Positions 19,200 through 30,700 of a stretch of DNA of 64,000 bases are shown in pieces. Position 1 is the stretch's first letter; every line of letters starts with the position of its first letter. The position numbers were made by a program, and so were the translations under genes. The stretch comes from Trachythela sp. YZ-2020. Taxonomy: Eukaryota; Cnidaria; Anthozoa; Malacalcyonacea; Clavulariidae. Under the pieces are notes generated by a model, which had not been told where the DNA came from, did not search any database, and worked only from the letters and a program-made list of their open reading frames with translations. The DNA lies in assembly GCA_016169945.1 (NCBI GenBank), contig JADLSH010000099.1:496001-560000 (forward strand), given 5' to 3'.

Positions 19200-20833
19200 A
19201 ACAGCAAACGATTGACTTGGCAAAGGGTATCGTCCAACTTGATGTTGCACGTTACCTTCTTGACTGATCTGGGGCATGACTCGAGGTACGACAGTTGCTG
19301 CCTCTTTTCGCTGTCGCTGACTCGAGGTACGACCGTCGCTGCCTCTTTTCTGGTCTTGCTTCTTCCCACCTTTCTTGGAGGTTTCTCTTCCTTTTCCCCC
19401 CGACCCTTTGGTATACCAAATGTAATGGTTTTCGAAAAGTTGATTCCGCCAACATTGCGTTTAGTTGACGAAAGCCACTTAAGAATTCCCGCGATTCTTT
19501 TCTGCTTTATACAGAGAGCCACTGAATGCGCGCAGACAGACGATTGTGAAAAGCCTGGGCAATCGCACTCTGCCTTACCATTAGGAAATAGATTCACCAC
19601 GTGAGGCTTCCGTGGATTCGAGGAAGATTTTACTACCATCGTATCATCTCCATGTGCTGATACGGCGCCCTCTTTATCAACGAAGCTCAGAGCTTTCTCT
19701 ACAGGGCTAGACAGTATTTCCCGTGGGATCCAATCGATGCCACCTTTAAAAAACTGATTCATGATCGTGTTGTCACCACTACGGACAATATTCGATATGT
19801 TAGTTGTGCTTGAAGACGTTCATCCAGGGATCACCTGTGCAGGCGCTCCAACACTTTCTTCTTCTGCTCGTCCCGCATGCCTTCCCAATCCTGACTTGAG
19901 ACCTCGAGATGCTTAAATTTATCTCTGAGTTTATACTCACCTGGGCCAAGAACAGCTAATTCAATGGCTTGTTTTTGCTGATTTATCAATTTTGATAAGC
20001 GCCACAAAACGTGAATTCGTCTACTTTCTTTCTAGTATTGCACTTTGATTTGATGAACTCTTGGATAGATCGGTTTGTTTGCTCGGTTTGTTGTAAATCC
20101 ATCTAGAGGACATCCGAGACCAGCACGTTGGCGGACTGGACTTATCACGGAGTTGAGGAACTCCTTGCGTTTTCTTGTCTGGAACCATGTGAAAAATGCC
20201 TTACCGTTGGTGTGCAGTGAAGACCATCTTTCCTCAAGGTTGCTAAGTATTACATCACTTTCCAAAACATCCCCACGTCTCCTTCCGAAAATATCTGCAA
20301 ACGATTTCGCTCTTGCATTGCTTGGGGATTTGTAATTCTTGCAACTTCTTCTTCATGCAACTCACAGAGAAGGTTGATCGATCTATCGAAATTGTTTCGA
20401 AATCCTGATATGAGTGCTAGTTCGTCATCCGTACCGAACGCCAATAGTTCCCGCAAACTTGGTTCAAGTGTTTTCAGTGTTCCGCTGAATATGGAGTACG
20501 TTTCTTCAGGGATTTTTTTCATGAAGAAGCTGCTTTCCATCGCGCTTGTTTTCAAGTGCCAGATGTTAATATGTGATTGGTGTGACATTAAAATGTCCGA
20601 TATCGACAGTGAACGGACGATATTCTACTGGATCCAGCAGAACCGCTTGAGGTACTTTTATACGAAGCTTGTTTTTTACTTTCTCCAAGTAGGCGAAACC
20701 AAGGATCATCGTCATGTACGTTTTCCGAAAGGGTTTTCTTCTGACGTTTATTCCCTTGTACCTTGTTATACCTTGAGGGTGGGGGGCTTGTTGGTAGAGG
20801 AGAGAAATGAAACACAGGTGAAATGAAAAACAT
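19200..20833 (-). pseudogene. MULE-type transposase relic with SWIM zinc finger
   Basis: Minus-strand blocks occur in the order of a Mutator-like transposase. First comes a catalytic-domain block, LRELLAFGTDDELALISGF...LLCELHEEE (20588-20250), resembling the AFGTDGE/LC..H part of the DDE domain. Next is ERWSSLHTNGKAFFTWF ... LGCPLDGFTTN (20265-20032), and then a SWIM finger CDCPGFSQSSVCAHS with the C-x-C...C-x-H ligands (19762-19400) followed by a basic tail (PKGRGEKEEKPPRK). The blocks are in different frames, so it is dead. The last ~130 nt of the 231-codon frame belong to the adjacent SINE. Confidence 0.7.
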
Positions 20834-21778
20834 ACATCGCCCTTTAACTACATTTTAAAAATTTACAACCCTCTCTCATATCGGGTTTCGGTTTTTAACC
20901 AGTATGGTGAATGGTAACTGTACGAGTTTCGAAAACAGCTGAAAATTCCTATGGTCAGTTGAGTATGGTTATTTGAAGACCTTAGAAGTACGATTACCTA
21001 CGTTCTGATTGCATTCCCCCTAGAATTGTTCTTAAGACCCCTCCCCTCATTTAGTCATTTCCAACCAGACACCCCTCCTGGAAGGCCCAGGTCGTTCATG
21101 TTTTTGTATAATGTCAAGAATAGTATTTGAAAAATTACCTGTTGTCTATCTCGCGGCAGCTGTTCCAAACAGGAACAACTTGCAATTCCTCCAACATCAT
21201 CTTCCACAGTTAGTCTAGGACCTGTATATGAGTTTGTATGCATTTCATTTAGGACAGATAAACTCAACTGTTTTAGGGTAAAATGACCATGACGGACAAC
21301 ATGGCATATGTGCCAAAACCCGAATCCGGGTCTAGGTCTAATAACCATAATACAAAATGACCATACACCATCCCAGGTCAACTGCTAATTATGCATCACA
21401 TCACTTCATACACCTTAGAAAGGCTAGCTATATTTTCTTATTTCATAAATCTTTTGGTCATAGGATGAAAAACTATACTTGTTTCAATATAATACGAATA
21501 GATTTCATGAGGGTTGATACTGTTTTGTTGATGTAGTGATTGACAGGTCATTTACATAACAATGAAAGGCGGGAAAACGATACATATGCCATATGGTAGC
21601 GAGAGAGAAAGTAGCAAGTTTGTAGTCGTACAGTAAACTAAATAAATATATAAACGTAACGTGTGTGCTTAATTATTACAGTTGAGATATAATACAGTTT
21701 ATTTCACTTACCCCCCGTCACAACACGATTTCAGCCATATTTTTATATATATATATATATATATTTTTTCTTTTCAGA
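20834..21778. other. No supported gene
   Basis: A minus-strand open frame at 21055-21381 (108 codons) has no recognisable motif. The stretch ends in a (TA)n tract and a TTTTTTCTTTTCAG acceptor-like tract just before the Penelope fragment. Confidence 0.4.
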
Positions 21779-22111
21779 AAAATCTTTTCAGCATAAAAAG
21801 CATGCAAATGACACGGAACTTTCGAAATATATTTGGACATTGAAAGAAAACAATAAGGATTTCAGTATTAATTGGCAAATTTTAAAACATTCTATTTCGT
21901 ATACGGGAGGATCAAAACGATGCAATTTATGTTTAGAAGAAAAATTTTGTATTTTGAAAGGAAAAAGCAAGGATTGTTTACTCAACAAAAGAGCTGAAAT
22001 AATTTCACGATGTCGTCATCGTAATAAATTTCGCGTAAACAACGCAAACAAAGCCATGCATGCACACATTGTCTCCCACACACACACCCACGCCCCGGCA
22101 GGAAGCATATA
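21779..22111 (+). pseudogene. Penelope-like element GIY-YIG endonuclease C-terminus
   Basis: The plus-strand frame after the CAG at 21778 reads NDTELSKYIWTLKENNKDF, then RCNLCLEEKFCIL, LLNKRAEIISRCRHRNKF. This is the conserved C-terminal part of the GIY-YIG endonuclease of Penelope-like retroelements: a TELS-Y-W helix, a paired-Cys knuckle and the LNKR...CRH..KF ending. The GIY-YIG core and the reverse transcriptase are missing upstream. The match fades after ~22040, where CA-rich sequence follows. Confidence 0.75.
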
Positions 22112-22270
22112 AGCGGTCATTTCTTTCGATACTTGTAAACTGCCTGATGATTCTTTTACAGATGAAACAGCCTGTTGCAGACAAGTTTTGAGGTAAGCGA
22201 AAATCTATATATATGCTCTAACTATATGTTGTCGAGCACTCTTTGCGTTTCGTAGACCTAAACCTACACG

Positions 22271-22301
<31 letters not shown>

Positions 22302-23034
22302 TTCACGCATGTCTGGATGCGCATGTGTCTGAGTATTGTACCACATGCGCTTGGTGAGGGCAAGTGTATGGTGTATAAATACGAAGTCACTCGCATCTAG
22401 ACTGCGTTACAAGCTGCACTGACGAGCCGTTGAACGGCGAAACATGCATGTCTGCAGATTTGACTATATAGATATATATATATATTTAAAAAACTCATTA
22501 ATAATTCACGAGGAAAAGACAAAGGAAATCACTACCGTGTCAATGGTTTTATATGTGATAAAAAATGCCCCCGGAACCCCCTAGCATTTTTGCTTCGTCG
22601 ATTAAGTAAGTTAGTATCCTAGTTATGCTATTCCACAGTTAAAACCCTGCCCTCCCCTCCCCTGAAAATTTATGGCAAGTCCCTAAGGTCAAATTAAAAC
22701 GTGTGTTGGAATATTGGGAAACTCGGCAAATTATATTATTATTACTCGGCATTTCGGCCTTCAACGCCCCCCCCCCCCCCCAATCGACATCCCTTCGCTA
22801 CGGCCCTGAAAGACGGAGTCTACTTAAAACCACTCCATACTCCGCACTCCGTATTTTCCACCATGCCTTCTGTTATTGTCTGATCAGGGTTAATATATTT
22901 ATACCAATGATCTATCAAATGTGTCAGTGAGCAAATCATGAAGTTTACCATTCCGTCAGGCATTTTACTATATATGGTATAGCGGAATAGAGTAAATTTC
23001 GACCTCAGGATTCGAATTCATCCGCTCCTTAGTG
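22112..23034. other. Low-complexity stretch without a gene
   Basis: Contains (TA)n at about 22270-22300 and 22470-22490 and a poly-C run at 22768-22782. The open frames here are AT- or C-tract artefacts. Confidence 0.5.
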
Positions 23035-23642
23035 AACTTGGTCCTTGGTGAAATTTGATAACGTTCGAAATTCTCGAAATTCCTCGTTCGAAATTTCCAT
23101 CCACAAACACCATCTGACCCCATCAACATTCAGTTCTATCGAGCGAGATGCCCAGCATTTTCTTATAGTTTAAACATTGGTGAACAATTAACACGTATTT
23201 ACTGACGCCGAGGGAAACAGTGTGTTTTGTGGACCCGAGACCGCCGTTGTTAACGTAACATTAAACAAAATCAAAAGAGTATGTGAGCATAGCCTGCGCA
23301 CAGGTGTCAGCCCATCAGATTAGATGTGGGTGCACGCTGTACACAGGCTAAATATTAAATAAATAAGAACAAATCCTGCCATCATTTTATCAATTTTGAA
23401 TTTTTGTAAAACTAAAACCACTCTGAATGCGCTTTCCTCCTCCCAACACTCCGAAGAGCGAAAGGGAACGGTCATCAATGATCACTAACATGTTACCATA
23501 AAGGCAACGTTAGTAATCTGCTTCCCGCTCAGAAGAAAGCACTACGACTCATCATCGTGGTTGCGAATGTTGTCTATGTTAGAGAACAAAGACGGGACAC
23601 GTACTATAGAAATGATCCTAAAAAGTAGGTTTGGTGGAAAAC

Positions 23643-23770
23643 GCGGACTGCGGACTGCGGACTGCGGACTGCGGACTGCGGACTGCGGACTGCGGACTGC
23701 GGACTGCGGACTGCGGACTGCGGACTGCGGACTGCGGACTGCGGACTGCGGACTGCGGACTGCGGACTGC
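23643..23770 (+). repeat. (GCGGACT)n minisatellite, left arm
   Basis: About 18 near-perfect copies of the 7-mer lie just inside the left terminus of the foldback element. The peptide-like open frames across it (repeating CGLRTAD or AVRSPQS) are artefacts of the 7-bp period. Confidence 0.95.
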
Positions 23771-24289
23771 CTCTTCATTTATAGAAAATCTTTTGCCTTT
23801 GGGTTGTGGGAGAAATATTGTCGCACTACTGCGCATGCCCATCTCGAAGTTTATGCGGATATTTATAGAAAATATTTGGTGGTTGGGTTGTGGGAGAAAT
23901 ATTGTCGCACTACTGCGCATGCCCATCTCGAAGTTTATGAAAAATACGATATTGTTATTAAATAATTTATAATAAAAGCTTTCAATGTTCAACCTTTCAT
24001 TAGCTCTCTCTTCAAATCGCCGGTACGCTAGTGTAGTTGTCTATACACTCGCTTTTTATACTCTATACCCACATGTCTTAACCTAACATATGCAAGCGAT
24101 AATTCTCAATCTAGGTCGGCAAATATTTTCCGAAAACAAATAGACAATAATCCAAACGTATAATAATCCAAACAAATAATACGCGTATTTATAAACCGCA
24201 ATTAATTGCAATCAATGCCAATAGCAAACAAAACAACTAACAAAATGTATGACAAAATCTCCTACGATCCTGACAATCCACGAACATTT

Positions 24290-24535
24290 AAAACTATATG
24301 CACCGGCCAAGTGTAATACCGCTCGAACTCTGGCTCAGCCTCTTAAGTGCTGCTATTAGTTATGTTGATACTATTTTATGTTTGTATGTCTTAATTTCGG
24401 GTCGCAGTAATTGGCTCACGCTGTTGCGGTCACCCTGCCTATAGTCGTATGTCTTGTTTTGTCATACTGTATGCTGTTATTGTGTTACGTATTGTAATAT
24501 TGGCGAATCTAATAAATAAAATAAATAAATAAAAC
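24290..24535 (+). mobile_element. Probable retroelement 3' tail, (AATA)n
   Basis: Inside the foldback element, sequence ending GCGAATCTAATAAATAAAAT plus (AATA)n resembles the 3' untranslated end of a LINE or SINE. No coding part is visible. It probably accounts for some of the extra DNA that splits the left arm. Confidence 0.35.
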
Positions 24536-25064
24536 TCCAATCGAACAGTGCATGTACATATAGCATGACCATGAGCAAGCAAATTCCATTGACAGCCAAT
24601 GACAAGATCGTGAGCGCTAAAATATTTGCCTATTCACGGGAGTCATGCTAGCTAAGGTCTTGTTGTTGTATATTTAGTCATTACATGTTAAGATTACAGT
24701 ACTTTTACATAATACTTCAAGTGTCAATTGCCAATGTCTGGAAAATCTTGCACGCTACTCAAACACTTGCAGTAACAAGATACTCACTAGACACTACAAT
24801 TAAGCATTTTTTCCCTAAAACAATGCTTATTTTAAACCTGTAGACTATAAATACGCAAAAACAGTTGCGCTGAAAAATGGGGAAAACCCACTGGGAAAAC
24901 CCCTGCACGAAAATATGTATTGCTTGTGCGTAAACATGTCAATCAATGGTGATTTAATTAAATTTGATACTCGCAAAGCGTATTTTGATACGCAAGCTAA
25001 TGATCAAAACCTGATAATTAAAACTCATCGTTGAAAATGCGTATGTGAAAGATGCCGAGACGTA

Positions 25065-25165
25065 TTTGAAAGTAGGTCGGCAAAATTTTGCCGACCTAAA
25101 TCTACACATATCGCTTTGCAGGTCGGCATTTAGGTCGGCATTGCCGAATGCCGACCTGAGTTTCA
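25065..25165. repeat. GTCGGCA / TGCCGAC inverted-motif cluster
   Basis: Five alternating copies of AGGTCGGCA and TGCCGACCT within 100 bp allow several alternative hairpins. A single AGGTCGGCAAATATTTTCCG also occurs near 24113. Confidence 0.6.
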
Positions 25166-26274
25166 AGGACTGCCCATTATATGCTTTTGTTGATCTGTAG
25201 TGAACAAATACGTTGAATTACCCTGCGATTAACATTTTGAAAAACATGATGGCAAGAGTTTTTACTTTCTTAACATGTACTCTTGAACGCAATCAACGTC
25301 ATTTTTAAATGTGTGGTGTTTTATCACAATTACCAGCACAATTTTACAACCAATACCACCATCTGTACAGGAGCACTGAGCAGTACAGTTTCAGCCACCA
25401 CGGCACCGCAGAGAGTTGCACTACAACCGTTACAGCCTCAACCAACGCCACAGCATTGCCATTGTCCTATAATTACACATAATTCTTACATAGCAAACAA
25501 CGGCTTCGCGCAACAGCTACGCCAGCAACCTGCATATTCTTCCGCCACTGCATAATAGTACATGTTAAGATATATGTTCATTGAAATTATATATTTTTCA
25601 CAATATCCATGTAGAAAAACATGATTGTTAAAGAAAAACATCGTGTATTTAAACATCCCAATCTCAGAGAAGATGTGCTTTCTTTATCGGTGTGCTTATA
25701 ATTCATTTGACATGTGTTTTTACAAATTTTATCATAACGCGTAAAAAGGCATTCCCGAGCAAACATTTGAACAATAAACATCAGACAAACTTTGAACAAT
25801 AAACATTTAAAAATGACGTTGATTGCGTTCTTGCCATCATGTTTTTCAAAATGTTAATCGCAGGGTAATTCAACGTATTTGTTCACTACAGATCAACAAA
25901 AGCATATAATGGGTAAAGAACAACAACACAATCGTCAATCAGTAAGTTGCGTGCATATGTTAGGTTAAGATATGTGGTATAGAGTATAAAAAGCGAGTGT
26001 ATAGACAACTACACTAGCGCACCGGCGATTTGAAGAGAGAGCTAATGGAAGGTGGAACATTTATAGCTTTTATTATAAATTATTTAATAACAATATCGTA
26101 TTTTTCAGAAACTTCGAGATGAGCATGCGTAGTAGTGCGACAATATTTCTCCCACAACCCAACCACCAAATATTTTCTATAAATATCCGCATAAACTTCG
26201 AGATGGGCATGCGCAGTAGTGCGACAATATTTCTCCCACAACCCAAAGGCAAAAGATTTTCTATAAATGAAGAG

Positions 26275-26395
26275 GCAGTCCGCAGTCCGCAGTCCGCAGT
26301 CCGCAGTCCGCAGTCCGCAGTCCGCAGTCCGCAGTCCGCAGTCCGCAGTCCGCAGTCCGCAGTCCGCAGTCCGCAGTCCGCAGTCCGCAGTCCGC
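26275..26395 (-). repeat. (CAGTCCG)n minisatellite, right arm
   Basis: Inverted counterpart of 23643-23770 with about 17 heptamers, roughly one unit fewer than the left arm. Confidence 0.95.
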
Positions 26396-26721
26396 GTTTT
26401 CCACCAAACCTAAAAAGTACGGTCTTAATAAAAATGTTGCAAATTGAAGCTTTTATGTTCGAAACTATACCCTGCCGCATGTGGTACGTATAAGACATAA
26501 CAATGTCTGGCCTAAATAATAAATACATGGGTGAAAGTTAGGTAGTATTTTGCTTATAAAACTAGAGTTATTACTGCTTACTGCTATGAGCAAGTAAAAG
26601 TATAGAATTTTTAACTTTTATATAAAATGCCTTTTTCATATGCATTACGCATGCGCAGTAAATATTTTAGAAATATAAATGGTAGAAGAGGCGTTCATGC
26701 GCCCTCCGGAAATCAACTGTT

Positions 26722-26868
26722 AAGACTGTTTTCCACTTCAACCGTATCGTAGCGTAACGTAAGATTTTCTTTTGTGTCGAAGTCATTTTCCACCCGGTAG
26801 TGCTCAAGAAACACGAAATACGCTACGTTTCGGTACGATACGCTTGAAGTGGAAAACAGCCTTTAGTT
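26722..26868. repeat. Short inverted-repeat element shared by all three array units
   Basis: CTGTTTTCCACTTCAA at the left is inverted as TTGAAGTGGAAAACAG at the right, with CGTATCGTA / TACGATACG inside. It is also present at ~39770-39895 (B) and partly at ~46815-46930 (C, right end lost), so it predates the array. Confidence 0.7.
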
Positions 26869-28054
26869 TTGCGAGTAAAATTTATAAATCTTGAGAGTAA
26901 AATATGTGTAGAGGGAGATTTAGTATGTTAACAGAATGACGTGAATCGAGGACCGTATGTCCCACGTGCGTTTTATTTAATCAATTTTACCTACTAATTA
27001 TGCTAATTAGTTCCGCCATTATAAAAACTAGGTACGCTAAGCGTACATGTATCTGGTCATGCGTATTTGTACTATTATATTTAACGAGTTAGTGTAAAGG
27101 TTCAATTTGGATGAACATGCCAAAACATGAGCCTATTGCGAGCGACATTTGCTCAAACGAGTTTGCGCAGGCGCACTTGCCACCTGGTGTCATTTTACTT
27201 GCGTAATCATATATTACGGAATACAATATAAGCACACTTGAATATAAACAAATATTATACATCCCAGAAATGAATAAGAACACTATTAAACAATCTATGT
27301 TGTACATAATAAAGTCGTTGAGTAACACGCAAGTCTATAAAAGTAAAATAGTATAATGCTTCTCGACGTTTCGAGCAAAGGCCCTTATATTGTAGCTAGA
27401 TCTAACAATGCCTCGCACAATGCCCAGCAAGTATTTGCTCATTAACAAACCACTTACTGGTTTATACAGACTTCAAAGAAAGGATTTCCAGACGATTGCT
27501 CATGGCCTTGTTCCTTCTCATTATTTTCTTCGTTCGCTGCATCAACAACCGCAAAGTATATAAAATACAGTAACCCAACCAGCAGCCAAAACCTTACAAA
27601 CGCTGAAGTCGAGATCATTGTCAAACCTTTTCAATCGCGAAATGACGGGGTCAGAATTGCGCGAAAATTTAAAATTTTCCCACAAAAATGACCGCAAGGA
27701 CCCAGGCTTTGTAAATCTGCGTGTACATTTTAACATTACGCATGGCAAAACGGTGTTACGACGCTTTAAACGCGGGTCGCAGGCGCATTTACAGACATTA
27801 TAGTAACTTTTATACTAAATAATGCAAAGTCACGCAACTTTGAAGCCAAAGTGACGGGTTTTTTTTTAACTTCCAAAAGAAGGATTTACGACAAGAAATA
27901 GCGCTATAATATAAGGAGTCCAAAGCCGAGTGTACAAATTAAGAATGTTATATATAAAGCGAGAAAAAAGCCATGTTTTCATTGCGCGATACTATTACGC
28001 GATGTCAGCGTGACATGACACCTGATACTTCTGACCATATAGGTCTGTGCAAAC

Positions 28055-28576
28055 ATGGCGGATAGTATAATGCTTCAAATAGCTCGGTTCAATCCGTTAA
28101 TATATGTTGGAAATCTTAATCGTGATGCTCTTATACTTCACAAACATAATCTTAACTTCTCGTATGACGGAAAGCGACTGAAATGGAACAATAATCTTGA
28201 AGAATTACAAAAAATTTTCCAAAATACTATTGGCCTAAACGGCAAGTGGACTTCCCCTGGTGGCTACTCAAAGAGATTTATTGAGAACAATTTTGACTTA
28301 ATAGCAAACAGTCAGTCTGCAAACTGGCATCGTGGTAAACAGAATTCGCTCCTATTTCAAGGTAAAGACGGTAGTTTACTAAAGGTTTTTTTAGTAAATT
28401 TGTTCAAACAGGCGGCTGCATCACCTGGCCTTGATAAAATTCAATCGTCGCCATGTAATGTTAAGATCGAAAACCACTCGTTATCAGCCTCAATAGTTCA
28501 AGATGTTGGGGATTGCCGGCCGTCATTAGCCTCGGAGATTCATGTGGATGATATCGCTATCACTAAAGCTAATTGA
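28055..28576 (+). pseudogene. Array retrotransposon ORF1, N-terminal part (unit A)
   Basis: 173 codons from ATGGCGGATAG. It contains LNFSYDGKRLKWNNNLEEL, GLNGKWTSPGGYSKRF and KQNSLLFQGKDGSLLKVFL, a block I associate with ORF1-like proteins of cnidarian retroelements and which may bind nucleic acid. It ends at a TGA created by a small indel compared with unit B, where the frame continues (TKAKEDIVSV). An L2 insertion follows 36 bp later. Confidence 0.6.
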
Positions 28577-28611
28577 GGAGGATATAGTATCGGTTGCTGA
28601 TACTTCGGGTA

Positions 28612-29579
28612 TTAAATATAATATATAATAATATATAAAGATTTATACAGCGCTTAAATTATATAAAATATTCCAAAGCGCTTTACAACAATGAAGTTCT
28701 ACTATATACAAGCAGCTAAAATATTAAGAATTAAGGTATAAGTGTCTATAAATCTAAAAGTTAGAATCGAAAGCTTTCTTAAAAAGGAAAGTCTTTAATT
28801 GAGATTTAAAACAGTCAATTGTTTTACTATTTCTAATACCATAAGGTAGCATGTTCCAAATTGACGGAGCTGCATGCACAAATGCTCGATCACCAAGAGT
28901 CTTGGCTCTAGTTTTTGGGATAAAAAGTAGTCCCTGATCATCAGATCTCAGTTGGTAACAGCAGTTCGGTTTTTCTAACAACAGTTCCATAATGTAGCCT
29001 GGCGCCATCCCATGGAGAGCTTTATATACCAGGAGTGCAATTTTAAAATCAACACGAAACTTAACAGGCAGCCAGTGAAGGTGCATCAGGACAGGGTAAT
29101 ATGAGCGTATCTTGGTATAAGACACGTCACTCTAGCAGCGGCATTGAGAACTCGTTGAAGACGCTGAAGTTGGTATTGGGGAATGCCGACCAGGAGAGAA
29201 TTGCAGTAGTCCAAGTGTGACGTCACAAAGGCATGTACGAGCGTTTTAGTTGATTCGATGGAGAGGAACTTCCTTATTTGTCGAATGTTGTACAAGCCCC
29301 TAAATGCTTTGCTGCAAACCTTGCCCACATGGACATTCATAGACATATGTTCGTCAAACCACGAACCTAAATTTCGGACTTCTTGTACAGGTTTTATATC
29401 AGCATCACCAACTTCAATCGAGTCGATTGTAACCTTAGACAGCTGCTGGCGAGTTCCAATTATCAAGAATTCCGTTTTAGTGTCATTAAACATTAATTTA
29501 TGTGAAACTAACCAAGCACGAACTTCGACGATGCAATTATTAATAGTTTGAATAGCTTGATCTTGGACAACGGGTGACT
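28612..29579 (-). mobile_element. 5'-truncated L2-like LINE insertion in unit A
   Basis: Minus-strand fragments show the C-terminal half of an L2-type RT protein: FNDTKTEFLIIGTRQQLSKV, NLGSWFDEHMSM, YCNSLLVGIP (29649-29086), then LHWLPVKFRVDFK, RSDDQGLLFIPKTRAKTLGD and CFKSQLKTFLFKKAF (29125-28754). There is one frame change between them. The 3' end has AAGCGC...GCGCTGTATAAAT and an (ATATT)-rich tail. It is absent from the matching place in unit B (~42013) and related to, but not identical with, the element at 12448. Confidence 0.85.
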
Positions 29580-29582
29580 CAG

Positions 29583-30162
29583 TGAACTTGAAGACTTCAT
29601 TGATAGTTCTTTTCAAAATATGTTTGTTTTCCCGTGTGGTGAATCCCATAAATATAACTCAAATCAAGAAACCGTAAATTCTACTCCCTTGCAGCTGAGT
29701 GCTAACGACAATTTGTCTTCAAAGGAGGCACGTTTCTCTAAATTTAAAAGTCTTGTTGAATTGGAAATGGAGAAATTATCGGCAAGAATTTCTGTGCAAG
29801 ATAAAATTATAAATGCGAGTAAACATGAATTACACAGATTGAGCGCAGAAAATTTGCATTTAAAATCACGAATTGCTGATCTGGAAGAAATGGCACTCTC
29901 TCAGGACAAAATGCCAATCAAGAAAGCTTATTTTGAGAAGAGTAAGGAAAAGGAGTTTAGTACAGCTGACAATGATGATCGCAGTGATGCTAACCTTGGC
30001 CTTGATGCTACTAGTACTCAGCTCGTAAAACCAAATACAATCATATGTCCAATTGCCTCATTACAAATTTATTCAACACCTTGTCAAATTAATGAGCAAC
30101 AAAACAATGTCACTCAGAAAAATCTTGCAAATGATGAAAAAATGGTTTCTCCCTTAATTTAA
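29583..30162 (+). pseudogene. Array retrotransposon ORF1, coiled-coil part (unit A)
   Basis: The frame resumes after the L2 insertion. ARFSKFKSLVELEMEKLSAR and ASKHELHRLSAENLHLKSRI form a leucine-heptad coiled coil, the usual multimerisation element of LINE ORF1 proteins, followed by a Lys/Asp-rich linker. It stops at a TAA where unit B has TAT (Tyr). Confidence 0.75.
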
Positions 30163-30700
30163 CAAAATATGGACCGACAACGTCACCAGAATTTACAACG
30201 CACTGACCTTCAACGACCTATTCCAACAAGAATCACATATCGTATCCCTTCACGGCAAAAAGAACGAAAATCAAGCCGAAATTATAAGATGAAATCAAAT
30301 ATCAGACCCGTAACCGTGACTTATGTAGGCGGTCAACAATTTCTCAAACTAATCATCAGGGCCTAACTCAGCAGCGGCCCTAATTCCAACAAACAATGTC
30401 ACTCAGAGAAATCTTGCAAATGATGAAGAAATGGTTTCCCCCTTAATTTATCAAAATAAGGACCGACCACGACACCTGAATTTACAACGCACTGACCTTC
30501 AACGACCTATTCCAACAAGAATCACATATCGTATCCCTTCACGGCAAAAAGAACGAAAACCAATTAATTACCAGGGCCCAACTCAGCAGTGGCCCTTTCC
30601 AACAAAGGCACCATCAAAGTTTTTCGGACTCGCTTAAAAACCTCTCGACATGACGATTGGTTCAGCCACCTAGATTTGGTTTGGCAAAAAACACATTCAT
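30108..30700 (+). repeat. ~295-bp internal tandem duplication in unit A ORF1
   Basis: The block from AATGTCACTCAGAAAAATCT (30108) is repeated from 30403 with several differences. Both copies encode the basic stretch LQRPIPTRITYRIPSRQKER. Unit B has one copy (42522 onward). Confidence 0.85.

Larger units (their letters stand above)
23628..26410. mobile_element. MULE-like foldback element with minisatellite arms, 9-bp TSD
   Basis: The perfect ends GGTTTGGTGGAAAACGCGGA and the inverse CCGCGTTTTCCACCAAACC are flanked by the 9-bp duplication TAAAAAGTA (23619-23627 and 26411-26419). The empty site is present in unit B (~39455) and unit C (~46500). The arms are at least ~460 bp and include (GCGGACT)n and a duplicated ~80-bp block. 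A further inverted pair at 25173-25265 / 25820-25915 shows that the original left arm was split by inserted sequence. The 9-bp TSD and G-starting TIR fit Mutator-like elements. No transposase is seen. Confidence 0.85.

Noticed and set aside
19212..19604. 130-codon plus-strand frame
   Set aside because: Antisense of the SWIM-finger block of the MULE relic.
21055..21381. 108-codon minus-strand frame as a gene
   Set aside because: No recognisable motif and no splice or start context that I could defend.
23542..23992. Open frames encoding AVRSPQS or CGLRTAD repeats on both strands
   Set aside because: They are translations of the 7-bp minisatellite in a transposon arm, open in several frames at once.
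25283..25555. 90-codon Thr/Gln/Pro-rich frame inside the foldback
   Set aside because: Compositional bias only, no domain, no splice context; it lies in inserted DNA.
26073..26528. 151-codon minus-strand frame with the same heptad peptide
   Set aside because: Same artefact in the right arm of the foldback.
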